Notes: a model not told the origin generated them from the letters alone. A DNA stretch of 64,000 nt from Candidatus Pantoea bituminis (GCF_018842675.1 NZ_JAGTWO010000004.1:62001-126000); one strand, 5' to 3'; counted from the first letter of the stretch, positions 19,396-29,121 are shown. Made by a program: numbers and translations.

Positions 19396-19899
19396 ATGGA
19401 ACGTTTTACCGAAAACCTGATGTATGCATCCCGCTGGTTGTTGGCTCCGGTTTACATTGGACTTTCGCTGGGATTGCTGGCGCTAACCATCAAATTTTTT
19501 CAGGAGATTGTTCACCTGTTGCCCAACATTTTCAGCGTGGCGGAAAACGATCTGATTTTAATCCTGCTGTCGTTGGTCGACATGGCGCTGGTGGGAGGGT
19601 TGTTGGTAATGGTGATGCTGTCGGGCTATGAAAACTTTGTTTCTAAACTCGACATTGATGAAGACAAAGAGAAGCTGAGCTGGCTGGGCAAGATGGATTC
19701 TGGCTCGTTAAAAAACAAGGTTGCGGCCTCGATTGTGGCGATCTCGTCTATCCATTTGCTGCGCGTGTTTATGGAAGCGCGCAATGTCGCTAATGACAAG
19801 CTGATGTGGTACGTGATTATTCACCTGACCTTTGTGCTGTCTGCGTTTGTGATGGGCTGGCTGGACAATATGTCGCGTAACCAAAAGAAAGATTATTAG
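19396..19899 (+). CDS. yqhA: UPF0114 family membrane protein YqhA
   Basis: A 167-residue inner-membrane protein with four helices, matching the UPF0114/TIGR00645 family and E. coli YqhA (164 residues). Typical segments are the start [20 protein letters not shown], the [20 protein letters not shown] block and [14 protein letters not shown]. Function is not established. It takes the position normally held by kdpE, 54 bases after kdpD, with its own likely promoter in that gap. The stop is followed within 40 bases by repeat cluster B. Confidence 0.9.
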   Translation: MERFTENLMYASRWLLAPVYIGLSLGLLALTIKFFQEIVHLLPNIFSVAENDLILILLSLVDMALVGGLLVMVMLSGYENFVSKLDIDEDKEKLSWLGKMDSGSLKNKVAASIVAISSIHLLRVFMEARNVANDKLMWYVIIHLTFVLSAFVMGWLDNMSRNQKKDY

Positions 19900-19938
19900 G
19901 AAATTAAGCGGTGGCCAGGGCTTGTGCCACTTCAATAC

Positions 19939-20422
19939 CAGCATGCGGCAGCGTCTCCTTCCCCGCGTCGCGGGGAAGGCTGGGATGGGGGACAGCGCGC
20001 AGATGAGTCGTTTGTCCCCCACCTCGGTCCTCCCCATAAATGGGGGAGGAAGACGCTGCAATATGTCAGCTCAATACCAGCATGTGGCAGCGTCTCCTTC
20101 CTCCGCGTCGCGGGGAAGGCCGGGATGGGGGATAGCGCGCAGAGGAAGTCGTTTGTCCCCCACCTCGGTCCTCCCCATAAATGGGGGAGGAAGACGCTGC
20201 AATATGTCAGCTCAATACCAGCATGTGGCAGCGTCTCCTTCCTCCGCGTCGCGGGGAAGGCCGGGATGGGGGATAGCGCGCAGAGGAAGTCGTTTGTCCC
20301 CCACCTCAATCCTCCCCCATAAATGGGGAGGAAGACGCTGAAATATGTCAGCTCAATACCAGCATGTGGCAGCGTCTCCTTCCCCGCGTCGCGGGGAAGG
20401 CCGGGATGGGGGATAGCGCGCA
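19939..20422. repeat. Tandem multi-hairpin repeat cluster B (3.5 units of about 140 bp)
   Basis: Units begin at CAGCATG on 19939, 20078, 20219 and 20360, giving periods of 139, 141 and 141 bases; the last is cut off at 20422. Each unit has a closing stem GCAGCGTC / GACGCTGC that encloses three hairpins: CCTTCCCCGC / GCGGGGAAGG, GGGGGATA or GGGGGACA with TGTCCCCC, and CCTCCCCAT / ATGGGGGAGG. The fold is therefore a four-way cloverleaf repeated in tandem. It lies between the convergent yqhA and LysR genes. The core is the same as in cluster A. Frames through it on both strands are not considered genes. Confidence 0.85.
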
Positions 20423-20432
20423 CCTTCCAAAC

Positions 20433-21365
20433 CTAACGTGATGCTGGCCTTGTACCTGCCAGCGTAGGCATTACATCTTTAATCATTGCAAAAAACTGGG
20501 TTAGCCTTGCCGGGTAATAACTTGCCCACGGATAAGTTAGCCAAATGGGCAGCGGCGGTGCTTGCCATTCCGGCGTCAGTTGAATGAGCCGTCCAGCAGC
20601 CAAATCCTCCTGCACTACCCAAGCCGACACGATCGCTGCACCCATTCCTGCTAAAGCCGCTTTGCGCACCGCATATAAGCTGTCGCTGCTCAACCTTGGC
20701 GTAATAGCCAGATTCACGGGCTGTCCATCCTGAACTCGCTGCAATGCCACTTCATTACGATAAAAACTGGTCAGCGCCAGCCAAGGCAAATCACACAATT
20801 GTTCAACCTGTTCGACAGGAGCGTGCTGTGCCAATACGTCTGGCGATGCCACTACAATGCGCGGAACTTCAGCCAGTAAAATCGCCACCAGCGAGGTGTC
20901 TGTCGGTGCACCGACCTGAATCGCGCAGTCCACGTTCTCTGCCATAAAATCGGGCGTGCGATCGTTTAACATCCACTCGACATTCAGGCGTGGATAACGC
21001 CGCAGGTAGTCGAGCAGCGGGGCGATCAGCTGATCTTGACCAAATGCATGCGGCGCACGCACGCGCAATGTTCCTACCGGATCGTCGCTGGCACGCGTCA
21101 AATCGTCTTCAAGCGCATACCAGGTTGCCAGCAGCTGCCGCGCTTGCGCATAGCAACGTTCACCATCATCGGTGAGTTTCAGCGCATGGGTAGTGCGCAT
21201 AATCAGTTTCAGGCCGAGCCGCTGCTCCAGCGTCTGCAAGCGACGACTGATGGTCGGCTGCGTAGTGCCAAGTTGTTGCGCTGCGGCTGACAGACTGCCG
21301 CTCTCAACAATGCGGATAAAAGTTTGCATTAGCTCAATGCGATCACTGCTGATGGGGTTGCTCAT
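20433..21365 (-). CDS. LysR family transcriptional regulator
   Basis: About 310 residues. The N-terminal winged helix-turn-helix is clear (FIRIVESGSLSAAAQQLGTTQPTISRRLQTLEQRLG split over residues 13-50), followed by a substrate-binding domain of the CrgA-like group (VRAPHAFGQDQLIAPLL). The ATG at 21365 is chosen because the start MSNPISSDRIELMQTF fits the family; the longer frame to 21419 would add eighteen unusual residues. It is divergent from the MFS gene at 21459, about 90 bases away, and by the usual LysR logic probably controls it. Ligand unknown. Confidence 0.85.
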   Translation of the reverse strand: MSNPISSDRIELMQTFIRIVESGSLSAAAQQLGTTQPTISRRLQTLEQRLGLKLIMRTTHALKLTDDGERCYAQARQLLATWYALEDDLTRASDDPVGTLRVRAPHAFGQDQLIAPLLDYLRRYPRLNVEWMLNDRTPDFMAENVDCAIQVGAPTDTSLVAILLAEVPRIVVASPDVLAQHAPVEQVEQLCDLPWLALTSFYRNEVALQRVQDGQPVNLAITPRLSSDSLYAVRKAALAGMGAAIVSAWVVQEDLAAGRLIQLTPEWQAPPLPIWLTYPWASYYPARLTQFFAMIKDVMPTLAGTRPASR

Positions 21366-21458
21366 ACGCCTCGCGCATAACGGTTTTGCTTTTAAGCAGT
21401 CTACCGCGTATAGCCGCAATGCGCTTTAATGTGCGAAATGAATTTATAGGAAGAGATT

Positions 21459-22667
21459 ATGTCAGCAGTTAACAGCATCAATAGCGACCAGGCCGAAGCC
21501 CTTCCGGGCCCGTTGGTTTTTACACTCGCAGCAGGCGCGGGTTTAAGCGTGGCGTCGATTTACTACAGCCAGCCCATGCTGGATATCATCAGCAAGCAAT
21601 TCAACGTGGGCGTTGGCGCGGTGGGCATGGTACCGATGCTGACGCAGGCGGGTTATGCGTTGGGCATTTTACTGCTGGCACCGCTCGGCGACCGACACGA
21701 TCGCCGCACCATTATATTAATCAAAGGGCTGCTGTTAATGGCGGCGCTGCTGCTGTGTGGATTTTCGGGTGGTCTGAGTGCGCTGCTGGTTGCCAGCTTT
21801 GCTACCGGATTAACCGCCACTGTGGCGCAGGATATCGTTCCCGCTTCTGCAGCGTTAGCACCAGAGCGCAGCCGCGGCAAAACAGTTGGCACCGTCATGA
21901 CGGGTTTGCTGGTGGGGATTTTGCTGTCACGCGTAGTGAGCGGCGTAGTGGCGGAATATTTCGGCTGGCGCACCATGTATATGATCGCTGCGCTGGCGGT
22001 GCTTTTCATTAGCCTGGCGCTGTGGCGCGTGCTGCCACGCTTTACGCCGGGCACATCGGTGAGCTATCCACGTTTACTGCTGTCGTTGGTGCATCTCTGG
22101 CGTCAGCATCAAACATTGCGCCGTGCCGCGTTAGCGCAAGGATTGTTATCGGTGGGTTTCAGCGCCTTTTGGTCAACGTTAGCGATCATGCTTAGCGAGC
22201 GGTTTCATTTCGACAGCGCCGTTGCGGGTGCATTTGGTTTGGCCGGCGCGGCGGGCGCATTGGCTGCGCCGCTGGCAGGCAGCGTAGCCGACCGCATCGG
22301 CCCGGCACGCGTTACCCAAGTGGGCGCAGCGTTAGTGACCGTTTCTTTCGCCTTGATGTTTTTACTGCCGCTGCTGCCGATGCCTGCTCAGCTAGCATTG
22401 ATCATCATCAGTACCGTCGGTTTTGATTTAGGCGTGCAGGCCACCTTGGTCGCCCACCAAACATTGGTTTATGGCCTTGCCCCGGAAGCGCGTAGCCGCC
22501 TGAATGCCTTGCTGTTTACCGTTGTCTTTATTGGGATGGCAAGCGGTGCAGCCTTGGGAAGCCTGGCGCTGGCGCATTGGGGTTGGAACGGCGTGGTGGC
22601 GTTATCCACGTTAGCCGGAGCAGCGAGTTTGGCGGTGCGCTTTGCCAGTCGCCATCTTAAAAACTGA
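21459..22667 (+). CDS. MFS transporter, drug/small-molecule type
   Basis: A 402-residue, twelve-helix inner-membrane carrier. The first helix region SIYYSQPMLDIISKQFNV and the loop LLAPLGDRHDRRTIIL mark it as a member of the MFS_1 drug:H+ antiporter-like branch, similar to proteins annotated as YgaY or YnfM-like exporters. The substrate is not known. It is divergent from the LysR gene, which likely regulates it, and the following antiporter gene starts 83 bases later with a separate leader. Start ATG follows AGGAAGAG. Confidence 0.82.
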   Translation: MSAVNSINSDQAEALPGPLVFTLAAGAGLSVASIYYSQPMLDIISKQFNVGVGAVGMVPMLTQAGYALGILLLAPLGDRHDRRTIILIKGLLLMAALLLCGFSGGLSALLVASFATGLTATVAQDIVPASAALAPERSRGKTVGTVMTGLLVGILLSRVVSGVVAEYFGWRTMYMIAALAVLFISLALWRVLPRFTPGTSVSYPRLLLSLVHLWRQHQTLRRAALAQGLLSVGFSAFWSTLAIMLSERFHFDSAVAGAFGLAGAAGALAAPLAGSVADRIGPARVTQVGAALVTVSFALMFLLPLLPMPAQLALIIISTVGFDLGVQATLVAHQTLVYGLAPEARSRLNALLFTVVFIGMASGAALGSLALAHWGWNGVVALSTLAGAASLAVRFASRHLKN

Positions 22668-22750
22668 TTATATTGTGCTTGCCATGACGCTCACCTCATT
22701 TTCAAAAGATGTGCCAGGATTAAAGATAATCTGGAAATAATTGGAGCGTT

Positions 22751-24090
22751 ATGGATTTTCTCGCCTGGACAGCCGCAACCGGCTGTCTGCTACTGCTTAT
22801 GTCACTGGCTGCCGGTTGGATACACCGTGGGCCAGTGACCTCATTTGGACTTTTTCTGGTTGCAGGCGTGTTATGCGGCCCGTGGGTTTTTAACGTCCTG
22901 CAAATTGACATTATCCGCCATTCCGAGCTGGTAGCGCACATCACTGAAATCACCATGGCAGCGTCGCTGTTCATCACTGGGTTAAAATTGCGTTTGCCGT
23001 TAAAAGCGCGCAGCTGGCGTACTGGCGTCAGGCTGGCGTTCCCGGCTATGCTGCTCACTGTTGCCGCAATGACTGCGCTGGTGCACTGGATAATTGGTTT
23101 TGACTGGCCGCTGTCGCTGGCGTTTGGCGCAATTGTCGCACCCACCGATCCGGTGCTGGCGAGTCTGATTTCTGTTAACGATGCGCGTGACGATGATTCA
23201 CTGCGTGTCGCAATCTCAAGTGAAGCTGGCATGAATGATGGCTCGGCATTGCCGTTGCTGGTTTTGGCGTTGGCGCTGTTTAACGGTAAAAGCGTGAACG
23301 GCACGCTGCTGACACATTGGGGCGCGACTGAGGTGCTTTGGGCGATTGGCGGTGGTTTGCTGATTGGCTTTGTGCTTGGGCGATTGATCGGCTCGCTGGC
23401 AACCAATTTACGTAGTGCGCATGGTAATGTCGCACCCAATGATTTTCTTGCGCTGGCGCTGATCGCCCTGAGTTATGCGTTGACACAATGGCTGGGTGCG
23501 TCTGGCTTTCTCGCTGCGTTTGCTGCCGGCGTAGGCTTACGTCGTGCCGAGCTGGGGTGTTCAAACGCTATCAAACGGATGATATGACCGATGATGAGCG
23601 CGTGATGCCAGCGGAAGCCTTGGTAAATCCCAATAAACGCATGGAGCACGATGACAACGGCATGGTGAAATCGGTGGGTTTGGTCGTAGGCGATGCGTTG
23701 TCATTCGGCGATACTATTGAACGTTTATTGGCTGCGTTGATGATGGTGGTGCTGGGCGTAACGCTGGCGTATCACTGGAATCTCAACGGTGTGATGCTTG
23801 GCCTGCTACTGTTTGTTGTAGTACGGCCGGTCGCGGTGTGGCTGGTAACTATCGGAGCCGGCATTCCCACAGCGCAACGCTTGCTGATAGGTTGGCTGGG
23901 TATTCGCGGCATCGGTAGCCTTAACTATATCGCTTTTGCCTGGGTGCATGGCATGGAAGGTGCGCAGGCCGAAATGATGGTGGATATGGCGTTGACGCTA
24001 GTGGTAAGCAGCATAGTGGTTCACGGTGTAACGGTGACACCGCTGTTGAATTGGCGGCAGAAACGCCTTGAAGCACGACATCGTAACTAA
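22751..24090 (+). CDS. CPA1 family cation:proton antiporter, frameshifted
   Basis: Repaired length about 446 residues, twelve or thirteen membrane helices. The CPA1 core is visible: AFGAIVAPTDPVLASLISV (with the APTDPV motif), SSEAGMNDGSALPLLVLAL (the ion-binding Asn-Asp pair, here NDG), and a late GIRGIGSLNYIAF block with the conserved arginine. The break is at GGGG 23554-23557; one more G gives LGVFKRYQTDDMTDDERV. It exchanges Na+ or K+ for protons at the inner membrane. A small exported protein follows after 35 bases. Ion preference cannot be read from sequence. Confidence 0.85.
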
Positions 24091-24125
24091 CGTTTTTGCT
24101 TAATTTAAAAAAACAGGAGTCAGTA

Positions 24126-24464
24126 ATGAAAGCTACTCAACTACTGCTGCTGGGCATGCTGGTTTCCGGCAGTGCGCTGGCAGCCAACGAAGGCGAACAA
24201 AATGTGTATGCCAGCCAGCTGTGTCACATTGTTAGCAGCGAGCACGCGGTTTCCAGCGCTGATCAATACGTTGAAAAAATGAAGACGTATGTCGCGCAAA
24301 GCCAGTCACCTTCAGCCATGAATCAGCCCGAGTTTGATGAAGATACCGCCAATGAAGTGGCCAGTGCCTGGCTGCAACTGGGCGATGAAGAACGCGCTAA
24401 ATTACGTGCCAATGAACAGCAGTGTGAACAGACTGTCATGACGCAGTTTCAGCAAGAAGATTAG
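24126..24464 (+). CDS. Small exported protein of unknown function
   Basis: A 112-residue protein with a signal peptide: MKATQ, a Leu-rich core, and a likely cut after SALA (about residue 19). The mature part is acidic, Gln-rich and holds two cysteines (SQLCHIV and NEQQCEQ) that could form a disulphide in the periplasm. CAGGAG precedes ATG 24126 by about seven bases. An in-frame upstream start at 24096 is poorer. It lies 35 bases behind the antiporter and ends at a good terminator, so it is probably the last gene of that unit. No family recognised. Confidence 0.7.
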   Translation: MKATQLLLLGMLVSGSALAANEGEQNVYASQLCHIVSSEHAVSSADQYVEKMKTYVAQSQSPSAMNQPEFDEDTANEVASAWLQLGDEERAKLRANEQQCEQTVMTQFQQED

Positions 24465-24483
24465 TTCAGCTTGATTAACGAAT

Positions 24484-24510
24484 AAACGCGCCTGACTGGC
24501 GCGTTTTTTT
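24484..24510 (+). terminator. Rho-independent terminator
   Basis: Arms AACGCGCC and GGCGCGTT with a short loop, followed by seven T. It closes the antiporter/small exported protein unit. Confidence 0.9.
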
Positions 24511-24634
24511 ATGGATTTTAAGGCAAAGTTGCGTACATAATCGCCAGCATTTGGCACTGGACTTGCATTACATAATCACTCCTCAGTGAACCGCAACGGT
24601 TTGCTGATCATTTGAGCATTGAAATACAGGCATC

Positions 24635-25531
24635 ATGATTACGCGTCGACACTTTATTCTCGGCACGGGAGCCCTTGCGCTTTCTATGACCACTGGCAAA
24701 TTGTTTGCTCGAGACGACATTATTCCCCTCTGGCCGGACGATCCGCCCGGCGGTGGCGGACCGTCCGGCGAGCTGCATATCAATAAAACGGGTTCATGGT
24801 CGAACATTGTTAGCCCGTCAATTCAACGGTTTAAGCCTGAAAATCCCAACGGCGAGGCGGTAATAATTGCTGCCGGTGGCGGCTATCGTTGGATTGGAAT
24901 GGGGCGTGAAGCCTGGCCGGTGGCGCGCTGGCTAAACGCCCATGGCTATACCGCGTATGTGCTGAGCTACCGCCTGCCGCAGGAAAAATGGCAAGCCGGG
25001 CATTTAGCGCCGCTACAGGATGCGCAACGCGCCATTCGCTTGGTGCGCTCTTTTGAGCGCAAGGTGCATGTGCTGGGCTTCTCTGCGGGTGGGCATCTGT
25101 TGGGAATGGCGGCCGCGCGCCCAGAATATGACTCTTATGCTCCGCAGGATCCTCTGGATGAAGTGGTGCCGAAAGTGGATAGCGTAGGTCTGATCTACCC
25201 CGTGATTACGCTGGAAGCGCCGTATCAGCACACCACAACCCACTTAATGTTGGTGGGGAAAAACGCCACGCCGCAAGATGAAGCTAACTGGTCGGTGCAA
25301 AATTACGTTACACGCAGCTATCCGCCCACGTTCCTGGCGCAGGCCGAGGACGATCACACCTCAAACCCTTTCAATACGGAACTTATGCGCGATACCTGTC
25401 GGCGTAATCGTGTCCCGGTTGAGCTGATTCAAATCAGTAAAGGCGGACACGGTTTTGGTTTAGGTAAAGCAGGAACGCCTGCCGCACTGTGGGATCAAGC
25501 CTATGTAGGCTGGCTGGATCGACTAAGTTAA
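24635..25531 (+). CDS. Exported alpha/beta hydrolase (BD-FAE/lipase-like)
   Basis: A 298-residue protein with a Tat-like leader (TRRHFILGTGALAL, twin arginine at residues 3-4 of MITRRH) and a likely cut after LFA. The body is an alpha/beta hydrolase of the BD-FAE/esterase_lipase group: oxyanion region AAGGGYRWIGMG near residue 88, nucleophile elbow GFSAGGH near residue 148, Asp in AEDDHTSNP and His in KGGHGFG. Probably a periplasmic or secreted acyl or acetyl esterase on sugar-derived substrates. Stands alone between two terminators. The substrate is inferred from family only. Confidence 0.85.
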   Translation: MITRRHFILGTGALALSMTTGKLFARDDIIPLWPDDPPGGGGPSGELHINKTGSWSNIVSPSIQRFKPENPNGEAVIIAAGGGYRWIGMGREAWPVARWLNAHGYTAYVLSYRLPQEKWQAGHLAPLQDAQRAIRLVRSFERKVHVLGFSAGGHLLGMAAARPEYDSYAPQDPLDEVVPKVDSVGLIYPVITLEAPYQHTTTHLMLVGKNATPQDEANWSVQNYVTRSYPPTFLAQAEDDHTSNPFNTELMRDTCRRNRVPVELIQISKGGHGFGLGKAGTPAALWDQAYVGWLDRLS

Positions 25532-25576
25532 TCTGCACCGAACCGGTGCAGCGCTGCACCCACAAAAAATGTTAAT

Positions 25577-25600
25577 AAGGCGGCATAAAACCGCCTTTTT
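25577..25600 (+). terminator. Rho-independent terminator
   Basis: Stem AAGGCGG / CCGCCTT with an ATAAA-type loop, followed by TTTTT, 45 bases after the hydrolase stop. Confidence 0.85.
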
Positions 25601-25768
25601 CATGCCTGAATTCGCTATTTTCCCCAGAAAAATCCTTTCTTAACAAGCTTCTATAAATTCTTTGAACAAGTTATCAAATGCATTCCGTTATCTCTTATGC
25701 GCCTGTCGCCGTAAAGTTTATTCCAACAGCACAACCACCTAATCAACGGCTTCTGAGAGGAAATAATC

Positions 25769-26410
25769 ATGTCTAAACTTGACCTGCTCGACCCACAAAA
25801 CTCTACCCTGATCTTCATCGACCATCAGCCGCAAATGGCTTTCGGCGTCGCCAATATTGATCGTCAGCAGCTTAAAAATAACACTGTCGCCCTCGCCAAG
25901 GCGGGCAAGATTTTTAACGTGCCGACGATTTATACCTCCGTTGAGACCGAAAGCTTCAGCGGTTATATCTGGCCTGAACTGCTGGCGGTTCACCCGGAGA
26001 TTAAACCGATTGAACGCACCTCGATGAACTCGTGGGAAGATGCCAAATTCGTCGAAGCCGTGAAAAAAACGGGCCGCAAAAAACTGGTGATTTCCGCGCT
26101 GTGGACGGAAGTTTGTCTGACATTCCCGGCATTGATGGCACTGAACGAAGGCTTTGAAGTCTACGTGGTCACCGATACGTCGGGCGGCACCAGCGTTGAT
26201 GCACACGAACGCTCAGTACAGCGTATGGTGCAGGCGGGTGCGATTCCTGTCACCTGGCAGCAGGTGCTGCTTGAATATCAACGCGACTGGTCACGTAAAG
26301 AGACCTATGACGCGGTGATGGATCTGGTTCGTGAACACAGTGGTGCTTATGGCATGGGCGTTGATTACGCTTACACGCTGGTGCACAACGCGCCAGCGCG
26401 CCAGGGCTGA
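25769..26410 (+). CDS. Isochorismatase-family hydrolase, YcaC-like
   Basis: A 213-residue cysteine hydrolase. It aligns with E. coli YcaC over most of its length: the active Asp in STLIFIDHQPQMAF near residue 21, a lysine in the KTGRKKLVIS strand region, and the catalytic cysteine in LWTEVCLTFPALMALNEGFEV near residue 115. The partial motif VVTDTSGGTS is also shared. Function of YcaC itself is not settled; these proteins form large rings of subunits. It has AGAGGAAA before the ATG and its own leader of about 160 bases. Single-gene unit. Confidence 0.85.
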   Translation: MSKLDLLDPQNSTLIFIDHQPQMAFGVANIDRQQLKNNTVALAKAGKIFNVPTIYTSVETESFSGYIWPELLAVHPEIKPIERTSMNSWEDAKFVEAVKKTGRKKLVISALWTEVCLTFPALMALNEGFEVYVVTDTSGGTSVDAHERSVQRMVQAGAIPVTWQQVLLEYQRDWSRKETYDAVMDLVREHSGAYGMGVDYAYTLVHNAPARQG

Positions 26411-26553
26411 TAGTTGGCTTTCACCGCATCAATAAGCAGCCTTAAGGCCACCGGCATGATTAACGGCATTGAAAGCGCACAAGTCAGTTGCGTATAAAGT
26501 GGATAGCGCGAGGTTCTTATAGAGAGAGAGTTAACCCTTTTATTATGAACCAA
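26411..26553 (-). pseudogene. Possible remnant of a LysR regulator C-terminus
   Basis: On the minus strand the frame contains YPLYTQLTCALSMPL and VALRLLIDAVKANYQP, which have the look of the final strand and helix of a LysR effector domain (the part usually reading as 'R.FIDFL'). No helix-turn-helix part is present, and the frame starts only at a chance codon. It ends against the isochorismatase-type gene. Weak support; it may be chance. Confidence 0.25.
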
Positions 26554-26580
26554 GCATCTTATAGGGTTGGTATGATCGTA

Positions 26581-26605
26581 AAAGGCTCAATATTGAGCCT
26601 TTTTT
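26581..26605 (+). terminator. Rho-independent terminator
   Basis: Stem AAAGGCTCAA / TTGAGCCTTT followed by further T. A TATGAT-like hexamer lies a few bases upstream (26570-26575), so a very short transcript could end here; otherwise it ends readthrough from the isochorismatase-type gene about 170 bases upstream. Confidence 0.8.
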
Positions 26606-26663
26606 ATTCTTTTAAAACTCAGGGTTCATATAAAGGATGAATTGCCGATCCTAGGTAGATTGC

Positions 26664-26694
26664 CAAAAAAATCCTACATTCAACATGTAGGATT
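26664..26694 (-). terminator. Terminator of gor
   Basis: On the minus strand the stem AATCCTACA / TGTAGGATT is followed by six to seven T, 36 bases after the repaired gor stop. Confidence 0.88.
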
Positions 26695-26729
26695 CTGATG
26701 AGAAATAAATGTGTAATCAATGGCGGCTA

Positions 26730-28081
26730 TTAGCGCATTGTCACAAACTCTTCCGAAGCCGTTGGGTGAATCGCGACGGTATTATCAAAATCTTTTTGGT
26801 CGCGCCCATTTTCAGCGCCACGGCGAAGCCTTGCAGCATCTCGTCCATACCAAATCCGATTCCGTGAATGCCGACAATCTTCTCTTCAGCGCCGACACAA
26901 ACCAGCTTCATGCGGCAGGGTTGGCGATGCTGCGTCACGGCGGTATACATCGCGGTAAAGGCCGATTTATAGACTTTCACCTGATCGTCGCCATATTGCT
27001 CACGCGCTTGTGGCTCGGTTAAACCTACAGTGCCAATCGGTGGATGGCTGAATACCACGGTTGGGATGTTGCTGTAATCCAGATGCTCGTCCGGCTTGTT
27101 GTTGAACAAGCGCTCGGAAAGACGACGGCCAGCGGCGACGGCCACGGGAGTCAGCTCGACTGCGCCCGTGTTATCGCCCACGGCGTAAACGCCTGGCACG
27201 TTGGTGTTCTGGAACTTATCAACCTTGATATAGCCTTTTTCGTCCAGTTCCACGCCTGCGGCTTCAATGTTCAACACATCGTTAGCTGGTTCGCGGCCAA
27301 TAGCCCAAACCAGACAATCAACCGTTTGCTCGCTGCCATTTTCTAACTGCAGCGTCAGGCTGCCATCACTATTTTTAATCACAGCTTTAGGGATGGAATG
27401 GGTGTGCAGTGTTGGGCCTTCGGTGTTCATGACTTCAACCAGCGTTTCGGTGATCAGCGGATCAAAGGTGCGCAGCGGCGCATGTTGACGCACGAACAGA
27501 TGCGTTTCCGAACCCAGCGCATTCACCACGCCCGCCAGCTCAACGGCGATATAACCGGCACCGATGACCGCAGTGCGCTTTGGCAACGCGTCGAGTTCAA
27601 AGAAACCGTCGGAATCGATGCCATATTCCGCACCCGGAATGCGAGGATGGCTTGGACGGCCGCCGGTCGCGATTAAGATGTGATCGGCGGTGATGGTTTC
27701 ACCGTTGACTTCCACTGTGTTCGCATCAACGAAGCGGGCAAAACCTCTGATCACTTCAACCTGGTTTTTGCCCAGCACGTTGTCGTAGGAGGTGTGAATA
27801 CGATCAATATAGGCGCTGCGATTTTTCACCAGGGTCGCCCAATCGAAGCGGTTTACCGTGGTATCGAAGCCGTAATCGGGGCCATAAAGATGGATAGCTT
27901 CAGCGATTTGCGCAGCGTGCCACATTATTTTCTTCGGCACGCAACCTACGTTGACGCAGGTGCCGCCCAATTCTTTGGCTTCGATCAGGGCGCATTTTTG
28001 TCCATGCATCGCCGCACGGTTAATTGAAGCGATGCCGCCGCTGCCGCCGCCAATGGCGAGATAGTCAAAATGTCGGGTCAT
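26730..28081 (-). CDS. gor: Glutathione reductase, frameshifted near the C-terminus
   Basis: Repaired length 450 residues, as in E. coli. FAD-binding GGGSGG near residue 11, the redox pair in [13 protein letters not shown] near residue 42, the NADPH site [11 protein letters not shown] near 173, and GDNTG near 303. The break is at T5 26793-26797 (coding strand A5): one more A restores [19 protein letters not shown], giving back the catalytic His-Glu pair and a stop at 26730. As given the tail is [16 protein letters not shown], which lacks the essential histidine. The ATG at 28081 is the family start. The enzyme keeps cytoplasmic glutathione reduced with NADPH. Confidence 0.93.
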
Positions 28082-28209
28082 TGCAGTATCCATCTGGTTG
28101 CAAGAAAAATTGGCATAGAGTGTAACGCTGCGGGTCGAAATGACGCAAAGTTTGCGCCTATGATTGTAATAGGGTCGAATTTTTTCCACACATTACAGGG
28201 AAGCATAGC

Positions 28210-29121
28210 ATGCACCTTACTTTTCTTGGTACCGGCGGCGGTGCGCCCAGCCTGCAACGCAACGTAACCTCTATCGCTTTTACCCGCTCAATTCGCGGCG
28301 AAACCTGGCTCTTCGACTGTGGTGAAGGTACCCAGCTTCAATTCATGCGCACTGCGCTGAAACCGGGCAGATTGGATAAGATTTTTATTACGCACCTGCA
28401 CGGCGATCACATCTTTGGCCTGCCGGGTTTATTAACCAGCCGCTCAATGGCGGGACTGCTTGATCCTTTTACCGTTTATGGGCCAAAAGGCATTAAAACC
28501 TTCATTGAAACTGCGCTGTCACTGAGCGGATCTTTTACCAGCTATCCGCTGGACATTATTGAGATTGAAGCCGGAACGGTTTTGGATGATGGCGAATTTC
28601 GGGTGACGGCCTGGCCGTTGAATCACGTCATTGAATGCTTTGGTTATCGCATTGAACAGTACGATAAACCGGGTTTTCTGGATGCGCCGCGTCTGAAAGC
28701 GGAAGGTGTGCCGCGCGGGCCGTGGTATCAACAGCTGAAGCTGGGCCAAAAAGTGACGCTGGAAGATGGCCGCGTGATTAATGGCGCACACTATTTGGGG
28801 CCCGCGACCAAAGGCAAAACGCTGGCGATATTTGGCGATACAGCACCGACTGAGGTTGCGCTTCAGCTCGCGGCGGATGTTGATTTGATGGTGCATGAAA
28901 CCACGCTTGAAGCCGCGATGATTGAAAAGGCAAACGGACGTGGGCATTCAACCACGCTTCAGGCAGCACAAGCGGCGAAAGACGCAGGGGCTAAGCGTTT
29001 GATTGCCACGCACTTTAGCTCACGCTACCTGCCGCAGGATATGGCGCGCCTGCTGGCAGAATGTCAGACCATTTTTCCGGCGACTGAGATAGCGCATGAT
29101 TTGGCGGTCTTCACCTTTTAA
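28210..29121 (+). CDS. rnz: Ribonuclease Z / RNase BN
   Basis: A 303-residue metallo-beta-lactamase-fold nuclease. The zinc motif HLHGDH is at about residues 62-67, with TGGGAPS at the start, later ligands in [19 protein letters not shown] and [19 protein letters not shown] (here only the HST part is a ligand) and ATHFSSRY. It trims tRNA 3' ends and acts as exonuclease or endonuclease. Length and motifs fit E. coli ElaC. It is divergent from gor, with about 130 bases between starts, and its stop overlaps the convergent CPBP gene. Confidence 0.95.
   Translation: MHLTFLGTGGGAPSLQRNVTSIAFTRSIRGETWLFDCGEGTQLQFMRTALKPGRLDKIFITHLHGDHIFGLPGLLTSRSMAGLLDPFTVYGPKGIKTFIETALSLSGSFTSYPLDIIEIEAGTVLDDGEFRVTAWPLNHVIECFGYRIEQYDKPGFLDAPRLKAEGVPRGPWYQQLKLGQKVTLEDGRVINGAHYLGPATKGKTLAIFGDTAPTEVALQLAADVDLMVHETTLEAAMIEKANGRGHSTTLQAAQAAKDAGAKRLIATHFSSRYLPQDMARLLAECQTIFPATEIAHDLAVFTF

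Noticed and set aside
19341..19396. A hidden or frameshifted kdpE after kdpD
   Set aside because: Only 54 bases separate kdpD from yqhA; the needed 680 bases are not there, and no receiver-domain sequence is seen in any frame.
10162..20422. CRISPR array as an explanation of the tandem repeats
   Set aside because: Units are 140-200 bp and contiguous, without short unique spacers, and no cas gene is present.
19922..20423. Open frames of 132 to 163 codons across repeat cluster B
   Set aside because: Same reason: overlapping frames on both strands encode only the 140-bp repeat.
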